NCBI GenBank assembly: GCA_021324015.1
Contig: JAJPJX010000023.1
Span: forward strand, 62,001-126,000
Direction of reading: 5' to 3'
Length of the DNA stretch: 64,000 nucleotides
From: Solibacteraceae bacterium
GTDB lineage: Bacteria > Acidobacteriota > Terriglobia > Bryobacterales > Bryobacteraceae
The first letter of the stretch is position 1; each line of letters opens with the position of its first letter. The translations under genes and the position numbers were made by a program. The notes beneath the pieces were generated by a model. The model ran no database searches. It worked only from the letters and a program-made list of their open reading frames with translations, and was not told where the DNA came from. Positions 16,864 to 28,247 of this stretch are shown piece after piece.

Positions 16864-18266
16864 TTCCGCGGCCGCGCAGTGTGCGCACGCGCCTCACCCT
16901 CTGGTACGTGGGTGTTCTGGGAGGCGTGCTGGTTCTGTTTGTGGCCGGCACCTCCGCCGTGCTGTTCTGGACCCTGCGGCACCAGCTCGACCGCCGCCTG
17001 CGGGAGGACGTGGAGACGGTGGAGGGCCTGCTGCGCCTGGGGCCGGATGGCACTCTGCACGTGGGCCAGGAAGCTCGCGCGGGGGATATGCGGACCCAGC
17101 GGCCGCAGGAGCTTATCGAAGTCCGCGATGCGCAGGGCGCCGTTCTGTACCGCAACGAAGTTCTGGGCGGCACGCCGGCTCCCGACGAAGGCGTGAACGG
17201 GTATACGGAACGCTCCGGACGGCTGGGCGATGGCACGCGCATCCGCCTGGTGAGCCGGCGCCATTCGGTGGGCGCGCGCGCGCTGCTGGTGCGTGTGGCC
17301 CACAGCGAAGAGCCGCTGTGGAACGAGTTCCGCCGGGTGGTCCTGGTGATGCTGCTGGGGCTTCCTGCGGGTCTGCTGGTGGCCGGCCTCGGAGGCTATG
17401 CCCTGGCGCGCCGAGCCCTGGCGCCCGTGGATGCCATGGCGTGCCGCGCGGAAGAGATCACCGCCGAGCGCTTGCATGCGCGCCTGCCGGTGGAAAACCC
17501 GGATGACGAGCTCGGGCACCTGGCCCGCGTTTTCAACGACACGCTGGCGCGCCTGGAGGGATCCTTCGAGCAGTTGCGCCGCTTCACGGCGGATGCCTCG
17601 CACGAGCTGCGCACGCCGCTCACGGCCATTCGCAGCGTGGGCGAGGTGGGGCTGCAACAGCCGGCCGGCAGCGTGGATTACCGCGACGTGATCGGCAGCA
17701 TGCTGGAGGAGGCCGGCCGCCTGACGCGCCTGGTGGACAGCCTGCTGACCATCTCGCGTGCGGACGCCGGACGGATTGAATTGCATCGCGCGAGCACGCC
17801 CCTGCTGCCGCTGGCCCGCGAGGCCGCGGCGCTGGTGGAGGTGCTGGCCGACGAAAAGGGCCAGCAACTCACTGTGGAGGGAGACGAAGGCGCGAGCGCC
17901 TTCGTGGATCCCCTCATCGTGCGCCAGGCGCTCGTCAACCTGATCGATAACGGCATCAAGTACACACCCGCGGGCGGGTGGATTCGGGTCTGTGTGGAAG
18001 CGCGGGGGAACGAGTCCGTGGTGGAAGTGTCGGACTCCGGAGCGGGCATCGCTGTGGAAGAGCAGGGAAAGATCTTCGAGCGCTTTTATCGCGTGGAACA
18101 ATCCCGCTCGCGCGAAGGGGGCGGAGCCGGGCTGGGGCTGCCTATCGTGCGCTGGGCCGTGGAGGCGCACGGCGGGGCGGTCGAAGTGAAGAGCCGCCCG
18201 GGACAGGGCAGCGCCTTCCGTGTGAAGCTCCCCGCCGGACAGGTGTGCGCCTGCCGGACGTCCTGA
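16860..18266 (+). CDS. sensor histidine kinase, heavy-metal-sensor type
   Basis: 468 residues. Two membrane segments (about 15-37 and 158-182) flank a periplasmic sensor of about 120 residues, followed by HAMP (about 185-235), a dimerisation helix with His248 in DASHELRTPL, and an HATPase domain with the N box NLIDNGIKYTPAGG, G1 DSGAGI, F box FERFYRVEQSRS and G2 GAGLGLPIVR. It overlaps the response regulator by 4 nt, and precedes the TolC gene by 10 nt. It is likely to phosphorylate the partner to turn on the pump. Ligand is unknown; the periplasmic domain has no obvious metal cluster. Confidence 0.92.
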   Translation: MIPRPRSVRTRLTLWYVGVLGGVLVLFVAGTSAVLFWTLRHQLDRRLREDVETVEGLLRLGPDGTLHVGQEARAGDMRTQRPQELIEVRDAQGAVLYRNEVLGGTPAPDEGVNGYTERSGRLGDGTRIRLVSRRHSVGARALLVRVAHSEEPLWNEFRRVVLVMLLGLPAGLLVAGLGGYALARRALAPVDAMACRAEEITAERLHARLPVENPDDELGHLARVFNDTLARLEGSFEQLRRFTADASHELRTPLTAIRSVGEVGLQQPAGSVDYRDVIGSMLEEAGRLTRLVDSLLTISRADAGRIELHRASTPLLPLAREAAALVEVLADEKGQQLTVEGDEGASAFVDPLIVRQALVNLIDNGIKYTPAGGWIRVCVEARGNESVVEVSDSGAGIAVEEQGKIFERFYRVEQSRSREGGGAGLGLPIVRWAVEAHGGAVEVKSRPGQGSAFRVKLPAGQVCACRTS

Positions 18267-18276
18267 TTACAAAACC

Positions 18277-19671
18277 ATGAACTATCGTCTGTTCGGAAAC
18301 GGTCTTCTACTTGTGTTTCTCCTGTGGCTGCCGGCGCCGGACGCCCGCAGCCAGCCGGGGCCCCTCACGCTGGGCGAAGCGGTCCGGCAGGCATCGGAAA
18401 AATACCCGGCCGTGCGCGTTTCGCTGGAGCGTGTCTCGGCGGCCGCGGCGGGCATCAACCTGGCCCGCACGGCGTTCCTGCCGCGCGCGGACTTTCTGGC
18501 GGAACTGAACCGCGCCACGCACAACAATATCTTCGGCCTGCTGATCCCGCAGCCCATGTCGGTGATCCCCTCGATGTCCGGGCCGGTGCTGCTCACGAAC
18601 AACCTCAACAACGTGTGGGGCACCGCGGTAGGGGTGCTGGTCAACTGGGAGCCCTTCGATTTCGGTCTGCGGAAAGCCAATGTGGGGGTGGCCGAATCGG
18701 CGCGCAACCAGGCCAAAGCCGAGGTCGAGGTGACGAGATTTCAAGTGGAGGCCGCCGCGGCGGATGCTTTTCTCACGCTGCTGGCCGGCGAGCAGACGGT
18801 AGTGCCGGCGCGCGCGGCCGTGGAGCGCGCGCGGGTGTTAGACCAGGTGGTGGAAGCGCTGGCCAGGAATGACTTGCGCCCGGGCGCGGATGCTTCCCGC
18901 AGCCGGGCCGAACTGGCGCTGGCGCGGACCCAGTTGGTTCAGGCGGAGGAGGCTGCCGAAGTAGCCCGGGCAGCCCTGGCGCAACTGCTGGGCCTGACGC
19001 CCGCGGCGGTCCGGGTCACGCCCGGTCCGCTGCTTGGAATCCCGCCGGCAGCCCTGCCGGGGACGGTCCCGGTGGCGCAGCATCCCATGGCCGTGGCACA
19101 GGCCCGCGCCGTCGAACAGGTCCGCGCGCGCGAACGGGTGCTCGAGCGCTCCTACTATCCCAAGTTCAACCTGCAAGGCACGGTGTACGCCCGCGGCAGC
19201 GGCGCCCAGCCGGACGGCACTACCGGCGGAGCGGCGAGCGGCCTGGGTCCGAACATCCAGAACTGGGCCGCGGGCATGAGCGTCAGCTTCCCGGTCTTCG
19301 ATCTGCCGGCCATCCGCGCCAAGCGGGAGATCGAGGCCTCCAACGAGCGGGCGGAGTCCGCTCGGTACGCACAACTTCTGCAGGATCTGAACGGCCAGTT
19401 GGAGAAGGCGCAAGCGACGCTGGCGGGCGCCCGGAGAGTGATCGAGAACACGCCGATCCAACTGGAGGCTGCGCGCGCCACCGAGCAGCAGGCCACCGCG
19501 CGCTACAAAGCCGGCCTGGCCAACATTGTGGAGGTGGCCGAGGCCCAGCGCCTGCTCACCCAGGCCGAAATCGACGACGCCCTGGCGCGCCTGGGCGTGT
19601 GGCGCGCCCTGTTCGGCGTGGCCGCCGCCCAGGGCGACCTGACGCCCATGTTGCAGTTGGCCTCCCAGTGA
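18277..19671 (+). CDS. TolC-family outer-membrane efflux protein
   Basis: 464 residues with signal peptide (cleavage near DARSQ). Two TolC repeats are visible, starting LTLGEAVRQASEKYPAVRVS and, after the middle, the second-half helices TARYKAGLANIVEVAEAQRLLTQAE. The domain order and length fit an outer-membrane channel for a tripartite pump. It lies between the sensor kinase and the RND gene, with 10- and 17-nt gaps, so all five genes (16180-23922) look like one operon. Confidence 0.92.
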   Translation: MNYRLFGNGLLLVFLLWLPAPDARSQPGPLTLGEAVRQASEKYPAVRVSLERVSAAAAGINLARTAFLPRADFLAELNRATHNNIFGLLIPQPMSVIPSMSGPVLLTNNLNNVWGTAVGVLVNWEPFDFGLRKANVGVAESARNQAKAEVEVTRFQVEAAAADAFLTLLAGEQTVVPARAAVERARVLDQVVEALARNDLRPGADASRSRAELALARTQLVQAEEAAEVARAALAQLLGLTPAAVRVTPGPLLGIPPAALPGTVPVAQHPMAVAQARAVEQVRARERVLERSYYPKFNLQGTVYARGSGAQPDGTTGGAASGLGPNIQNWAAGMSVSFPVFDLPAIRAKREIEASNERAESARYAQLLQDLNGQLEKAQATLAGARRVIENTPIQLEAARATEQQATARYKAGLANIVEVAEAQRLLTQAEIDDALARLGVWRALFGVAAAQGDLTPMLQLASQ

Positions 19672-19688
19672 GCGAATAGGAACGAACT

Positions 19689-22600
19689 ATGTGGCTGGTG
19701 CTTTCCGCGCTTCGGCGGCCCATCACCATCCTGGTGATCGTAGTCTCCATCGCCGTGGCCGCGTTTCTGGCTCTGCGGCGCATGAAGGTGGATATCTTCC
19801 CCAACCTGGGGGCTCCCGCCATCTTCGTGGCCCAGCCGTACAGCGGCATGGACCCTTCGCAGATGGAGGGCTTCCTGACGTACTACTACGAGTATCACTT
19901 CCTCTACATCACGGGGATCGAGCACGTGGAGTCCCGCAACATTCAAGGCGCCTCGCTCATGAAGCTGGTGTTTCACGAAGGCACGGATATGAGCCAGGCC
20001 ATGGCGCAGGTCGTGGGATACGTGAACCGGGCACGCTCCTTCATGCCTCCCGGCGCCGTGCCGCCCTTCATCGTGCGCTACGACGCCGGCAGCGTGCCCG
20101 TGGGGCAGTTGATTTTCTCGAGCCCCATCCGGGATCCCGGCGAGATGCAGAATATCGCGCTCAACCAGGTGCGCCCGCTGTTTGCGACCCTGCCCGGCGT
20201 ATCCGCGCCGCCGCCGTTTGGCGGCAACCAGCGGACCATCGTGATCCGGCTGAATCCGGAACGGCTGCGGGCTTACCGCATCTCGCCCGAGGAAGCCATC
20301 AGCGCGGTGAACCGGGCTACGCTGGTCATGCCTTCGGGCAATGTGCGCACGGGCAGCCTGTTGCGCATCGCTTCCACCAACGCCGTGCTGGGCGGCAACC
20401 TCCAGGAACTGGCTGGCACGCCCATCCGCACCGGCGCCGGCCCGACGGTGTATCTGCGCGATATCGGCGTAGTCGAAAACGGCACCGATATCCTAACGGG
20501 CTACGCGCACGTCAACGGGCGCCGCACGGTGTACATCCCGGTCACCAAGCGCGCCGACGCCTCCACGCTGGACGTGATCCGCCGCGTGCGCGCAGCCTTG
20601 CCGGCCATGCGTAACGTGGTGCCGCCTGACGTGGAGATCCGCCTCGAGTTCGACCAATCCCGCTACGTGGTGAACGCCATCCGCGGCCTGATCAGCGAGG
20701 GCTTGCTGGGGGCCTTGCTCACCGGCCTAATGGTGTTGCTGTTCCTGCGGGACTGGCGCAGTTCCTTTATCGTGATCACCACCATCCCCTTCGCGCTGCT
20801 CTCCGCCGTGGTCTGGCTGTGGGCCGCCGGGCAGACCATCAACATCATGACCCTGGGCGGGCTGGCGCTGGCCGTCGGTGTTCTCGTGGACGAGGCCACC
20901 GTGGAGATCGAGAACATCCACACGCATATGGCCGGCGGACTTTCCCGTCCCCGCGCGGTGCTGGATGCCTGCCGGAAGACCGCGATTCCGCGTCTGCTCT
21001 CGATGCTGTGCGTGCTCTCGGTGTTTGTGCCGTCGTTTTTCATGGTGGGCGTGGGCCGCCAGTTGTTCGTGCCGCTTTCGCTGGCGGTGGGTTTCGCCAT
21101 GGTCTCGTCGTACGTGCTTTCGAGCACGCTGGTGCCGGTGCTGTCTACCTGGATCATGCGCCAGGCGCACGGCGAGGATCTGGAAACCGGCTTCCGGCGG
21201 ACCTACCGCGGCATCTTGCGGGGTCTGCTGAAAGTGCGCTGGCCGCTCGTGACTGCCTACACAGTGCTGGCCGCCATGCTGCTCCTGTACCTGGTTCCCA
21301 GGACGCCTACCGAGCTGTTTCCCACGGTGGACGCCGGCCAGTTCCAGCTTCGCCTGCGGGCTCCCATCGGCACGCGCATCGAGCGCACCGAAGAGATCGA
21401 GCTCCAGGCGCTGGACGTGATCCGCCAGGCCGCAGGTCCGGACAACGTGTTAATCACCACGGCTTTTATCGGCGTGCAGCCGGCCAGCTATCCGGTCAAC
21501 ACCATCTACCTGTTCACCAGCGGCCCGCACGAGGCCGTGCTGACAGTGGCGCTGAAGCCCAGCGCCACGCTGCGCGGAGAGGCCCTGAAGGAAGAACTGC
21601 GGCGGAAGCTGCCGGAAGCCCTGCCGGGCACCACGGTCTCCTTCGAAGCCGGCGACATCGTGAGCCAGGTGATGAGTTTCGGCTCGCCGACGCCCATCGA
21701 GGTGGACGTGCAGGGGCCAAACCTGGCCAACAACCGCGCCTTCGCCCAAAAGGTGCATGCGGAACTGGCGAGGCTGGGCTTCCTGCGGGACCTGCAATAC
21801 CTGCAGCCGCTGGACTATCCCACGGTGCAGGTCACCGTCGACCGCGACCGCGCCGGCCAGTTCGGCCTGACCATGTCCAACGTGGCGCGGTCGCTGGTGG
21901 CGGCCACCTCGTCCAGCCGCTTCATCGATCCCAACTACTGGCGTGACCCGCTCACCGGCAATGCTTTCCAGATCCAGGTGGAGATTCCGCAGCACAAGAT
22001 CGCGTCCATCCAGGACGTGCAGAACCTTCCGGTGATGGAAGACCAGGCCGAGCGGCCCATGGTGGGCGATCTGGCGGACGTCCGGTACGGCACCACCATG
22101 GGCGAGGTGGACCGCTACAACATGCAACGCATGGTCAGTCTCACCGCCAATATTCACGGTGTCGTGTTGGGGGATGCGGCGCGGCAGGTGCGCGCGGCTC
22201 TTGACCGCGCGGGCGCGCCGCCGCGAGGGGTAACCGTCAACGTGCGGGGGCAGGTGCCGCCGCTCGAAGATACGGTTTCCGGTCTCCAGACCGGGTTGCT
22301 GCTTTCGGTAGGCGTCATTTTCCTGCTGCTGGCGGCCAACTTTCAGTCCGTGCGGCTGGCGCTGGCTGTGCTCTCGACGGTGCCGGCGGTGCTGTGCGGC
22401 GTGATCCTGATGCTGCGCTTCACCGGCACGACGCTCAACGTGCAGTCCTTCATGGGCGCCATCATGGCCATCGGCGTGGCGGTGGCCAACGCGATCCTGT
22501 TCGTGACCTTCGCGGAGATGCGCCGGCGCGAAGGCAGCGCCTCGGCGGAGGCGGCGCTGGAAGGGGGGCGCAGCCGCCTGCGAGCCATTCTCATGACTGC

Positions 22601-22818
22601 CGCCGCCATGATCGCCGGCATGACACCCATGGCTTTGGGACTTGGCGAGGGCGCGGAGCAGACCGCGCCTCTGGGCCGGGCGGTGATCGGCGGGTTGACC
22701 GCCGCCACGCTGGCCACGCTGTTCATCCTTCCCTCGGTCTATGCGATTTTGCAGAAACGGGCGCTCGCGGCTTCACCTTCCCTCGATCCCGATGATCCAA
22801 CCAGCAGGTATTACGAGC

Positions 22819-22826
<8 letters not shown>
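19689..22826 (+). CDS. RND-family efflux inner-membrane transporter
   Basis: 1045 residues with 12 expected membrane segments and two periplasmic porter halves. The TM4 relay carries Asp401 but Glu402 in place of the second Asp ([13 protein letters not shown]), and the TM10 position of the usual Lys is Ala933 ([11 protein letters not shown]), so the proton relay differs from AcrB. It is co-directional with TolC upstream and overlaps the adaptor gene by 8 nt. Substrate is unknown; the heavy-metal-type two-component system suggests metals or toxic compounds, but the sequence alone does not decide. Confidence 0.92.
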
Positions 22827-25271
<2,445 letters not shown>

Positions 25272-25280
25272 GCGCAACGG

Positions 25281-25321
25281 ACCGGCCGGAGAGCGGGGGG
25301 TCCCGGCCGGTAGCGTATAAT
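25281..25321 (+). promoter_or_regulatory. 9-bp GC inverted repeat next to a TATAAT element
   Basis: ACCGGCCGG (25281-25289) and CCGGCCGGT (25303-25311) are perfect arms, directly followed by TATAAT (25316-25321). The stem may end metY transcription, or act as an operator at the promoter of the DUF1385 gene, 27 nt further down. No good -35 is seen. Confidence 0.45.
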
Positions 25322-25347
25322 AAAAAATAGATTTCTGAGAAGCCGCT

Positions 25348-26325
25348 GTGTCCCTGCATACTTTTTTCCGCCTGTTTACCCACATTCAGATGATGCCCGT
25401 GCTGGAGAGTGGGGAAGAAACCCTGGTGGGCGGCCAGGCCGTGATTGAAGGCGTAATGATGCGCTCCCCGCATTCCTACTGCGTGGCGGTGCGCAATCCC
25501 GAAGGTCGGATGGTCACCGAGGCGCAGCCTCTGGCCCGCATGTCGGAGCAGTATCCGATCTTCAAGTACCCGGTGGTCCGCGGCGTCGGCACGCTGTACC
25601 AGGCCATGAAACTGGGGCTCAAGGCCCTGCGCTTTTCGGCCAACGTTTCCGTGGCCAGCGGCGGGGACAAGGCCCCTTCCAGCGAAATCTCGAACTGGGC
25701 CATCACGCTGAACCTGATTTTCTCGCTGGGGTTCTTCATCTTCCTGTACAAGTTCGTGCCGCTGTACGTGGTCACCCGGCTGGAAAAGGCCTGGCCCATG
25801 CTGGAGGGAAGGATCGCCTTCAACGCCGCCGACGGCCTGATCCGGATCGCCATCTTCCTGGCGTTTCTGTATTTTGTCTCGCGGATGAAAGACATTCGCC
25901 GGGTCTTCGAATACCACGGCGCGGAACACAAGGTGGTGTTCAATTTCGAGTCCGGCATGCCGGTGAGCGTCGTCAACGCGCAGAAGTTCAGCACCTTTCA
26001 TCCCCGCTGCGGCACCAGTTTCCTGCTGGTGGTGATGATTGTTTCGATGATTGTCTACACGCTGATTCCCTTTGACGGATTTGTGGCTAAGTTCGTCTCG
26101 CGCGTCGCGCTGTTGCCGGTGGTGGCGGGCGTGAGCTACGAGCTGATCCGTTTTGCGGCCAGACGCCGCGGGTCCATCCTGGCCACCCTCACGGCCCCGG
26201 GCCTGTGGCTGCAACGCATCACAACCAAGCGGCCTTCGGATGACCAGGCCGAAGTCGCCATCCGGGCCCTCGCAGGCGCTATGGAGCTGGAAAAAGCTCA
26301 GGGCGGGGAACTGGTCATCGCCTGA
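25348..26325 (+). CDS. DUF1385 (YqhQ-like) integral membrane protein
   Basis: 325 residues. Conserved N-terminus ETLVGGQAVIEGVMMRSP and central SRMKDIRRVFEYHGAEHKVV are the DUF1385 hallmarks; the protein has several membrane segments (about 125-147, 168-190, 225-275). Function is not established. It commonly sits near prfA and prmC, as here (9 nt to prfA). The start is GTG 25348; an ATG at 25390 is possible. Confidence 0.85.
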   Translation: MSLHTFFRLFTHIQMMPVLESGEETLVGGQAVIEGVMMRSPHSYCVAVRNPEGRMVTEAQPLARMSEQYPIFKYPVVRGVGTLYQAMKLGLKALRFSANVSVASGGDKAPSSEISNWAITLNLIFSLGFFIFLYKFVPLYVVTRLEKAWPMLEGRIAFNAADGLIRIAIFLAFLYFVSRMKDIRRVFEYHGAEHKVVFNFESGMPVSVVNAQKFSTFHPRCGTSFLLVVMIVSMIVYTLIPFDGFVAKFVSRVALLPVVAGVSYELIRFAARRRGSILATLTAPGLWLQRITTKRPSDDQAEVAIRALAGAMELEKAQGGELVIA

Positions 26326-26334
26326 ACCGAATCC

Positions 26335-27410
26335 ATGCTATTCAAGGACAAGCTGGACCAGATCGAAGCGCGCTTTGAGGATTTGACGCGCCAGATGGCC
26401 GATCCGGCCGTCATCAACGAAGCCGAGCAGTACCGCAAGGTGACCAAGGCCCACAGCGAAATCTCCGAGGTGGTCAACAAATACCGGGAGTGGAAAAAGA
26501 TCGCGAGCGAACTCGGCCAGGCGCGGCTGGTGCTCGAAGATCACGACCCCGACCTGAAGGCTATGGCCGCCGAAGAGCTGGTTCGCCTGGAGCCCGAACT
26601 GGCCGCCGCGGAACAGGAACTCAAGATTCTGCTACTGCCCAAGGATCCCAACGACGAGAAGAACGTGGTGCTCGAAATCCGCGCCGGCACGGGCGGCGAC
26701 GAGGCCACCCTGTTTGCCGCCGAGATTTTCCGCATGTATTCGCGCTACGCCGAATCGCAGCGCTGGCGCATCGAAGTAACTTCCTCCAGCGAATCCGCCG
26801 TGGGCGGGCTGAAAGAAGTGATCGCCCTGGTGAGCGGCGAGCGGGTCTACAGCAAGCTGAAGTACGAAAGCGGCGTGCACCGCGTGCAGCGCGTTCCGGC
26901 CACGGAGCAGCAGGGCCGCGTGCACACCTCCGCCGTCACGGTGGCGGTGCTGCCGGAAGCGGACGACGTCGAAATCAGGATCGAGCCGAAAGACATCCGA
27001 ATCGACACGTTTTGCTCTTCGGGCCGGGCGGGCAATCCGTCAACACCACCTATTCGGCGGTGCGCATCACCCACCTGCCCACGGGGCTGGTGGTCTCCTG
27101 CCAGGACGAGAAATCCCAGATCAAGAACCGTGCCAAGGCGGAGCGCGTGCTGCGCTCCCGGCTGTACGAACTGGAACTCGAAAAGCAGCAGGAGCAACTG
27201 GGCGCGGAGCGCCGCAGCATGGTGGGCACCGGCGACCGCAGCGAGAAGATCCGCACCTACAACTTTCCGCAGAACCGCGTCACCGATCACCGCATCGGGC
27301 TGACCTTGCACCAGTTGGATATGGTCATCGACGGCCGGCTGGATCCCATCATCGAAGCGCTCACCACCCACTACCAGACGGAAAAGCTCAAGGAGCAGGC
27401 TGCCGCGTAA
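26335..27410 (+). pseudogene. prfA: peptide chain release factor 1, interrupted by a 1-nt frameshift at the GGQ motif
   Basis: The first part (26335 to about 27020) reads as a normal RF1 N-terminus; the rest reads in the other frame ([31 protein letters not shown]...). At 27020-27036 the frame changes: the sequence ...tcgggccgggcgggcaatcc... lacks one C or G compared with the expected Gly-Pro-Gly-Gly-Gln. With one base restored the protein is 358 residues with GGQ intact, so the length matches RF1. As RF1 is essential, a sequencing or assembly error in a GC run is the most likely explanation, but a real break cannot be excluded. The stop is followed directly by prmC. Confidence 0.9.
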
Positions 27411-28247
27411 ATGACCGTTCACACCGCGTTGCTCCAGGGCACGAGGCTGCTGGAGGACGCGGCTATCGCCGTGCCGCGTCTGACCGCCGAGGTGCTCCTG
27501 TGCCACGCCATGCGCCGCGAGCGGCCGTATCTCTACGCGCATCCCGAGCAGGAACTCACCCAGATCGAATGGATCCATTACGGCCGCTACCTGCACGAGC
27601 GCCTCGCGGGCAAGCCTACGCAGTACATCACGAAGCGGCAGGAATTCTACGGCCGGGAGTTCCGGGTTACGCCGGACGTGCTCATCCCGCGGCCGGAAAC
27701 CGAGCACGTGGTGGAGGCCGCCCTGGCCATCGCCCGGGATGCGCGCCGTGTGCTGGATGTGGGCTGCGGCTCCGGCGCTTTGGCCGTCACGCTGCAGTTG
27801 GAAACGGGCGCCCGGGCATGGGCCACGGATGTGTCGCTGGCCGCGCTGAGGGTAGCCGCCGATAACGCGCGCCGCCTGGGCGCCGTGGTCGAGTTCCTGG
27901 CCTGCGATCTGATGTCCGCTTTTGCCGATGGTTCGCTCGACCTGGTGGTCTCGAATCCGCCGTATGTCCCGTTGACGGACGAACACGGATTGCAGCGCGA
28001 AGTCCGCGACTACGAGCCGCGCGTGGCGCTATTCGCCGGGCCCACCGGGCTCGAAGTCTACGAGCGCCTGGTCCGGGACGCCGGGCGGGTGCTGCGCCCC
28101 GGAGGCTGGTTGATTCTGGAACTGGGCTACAACAGCTACGATCGCGTGCGGGCCATGCTGGGCCTCGCGTGGGGCGAGGCCCAGGTCACGCCGGATCTGG
28201 CCGGGATTCCTCGCGTGCTCGCGGCGCGGAAAACCTCGCGTACCTAG
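27411..28247 (+). CDS. prmC: peptide chain release factor glutamine N5-methyltransferase
   Basis: 278 residues, starting at the base after the prfA stop (TAA-ATG). It methylates the GGQ Gln of release factors. N-terminal helical domain (1-85), then the SAM-binding motif VLDVGCGSGALAV (114-126) and the substrate Gln-binding motif NPPYVP (182-187). The 3' end overlaps the oppositely oriented Oar-like gene by 4 nt. The prfA-prmC adjacency is classic. Confidence 0.93.
   Translation: MTVHTALLQGTRLLEDAAIAVPRLTAEVLLCHAMRRERPYLYAHPEQELTQIEWIHYGRYLHERLAGKPTQYITKRQEFYGREFRVTPDVLIPRPETEHVVEAALAIARDARRVLDVGCGSGALAVTLQLETGARAWATDVSLAALRVAADNARRLGAVVEFLACDLMSAFADGSLDLVVSNPPYVPLTDEHGLQREVRDYEPRVALFAGPTGLEVYERLVRDAGRVLRPGGWLILELGYNSYDRVRAMLGLAWGEAQVTPDLAGIPRVLAARKTSRT

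Noticed and set aside
26335-27410. Programmed frameshift in a release factor gene
   Set aside because: Known programmed frameshifting is in prfB near codon 25 at a stop codon; here the shift is in prfA at GGQ with no slippery stop.
28244-28247. Gene fusion of prmC with the Oar-like gene
   Set aside because: They are on opposite strands and only overlap by 4 nt at their 3' ends.
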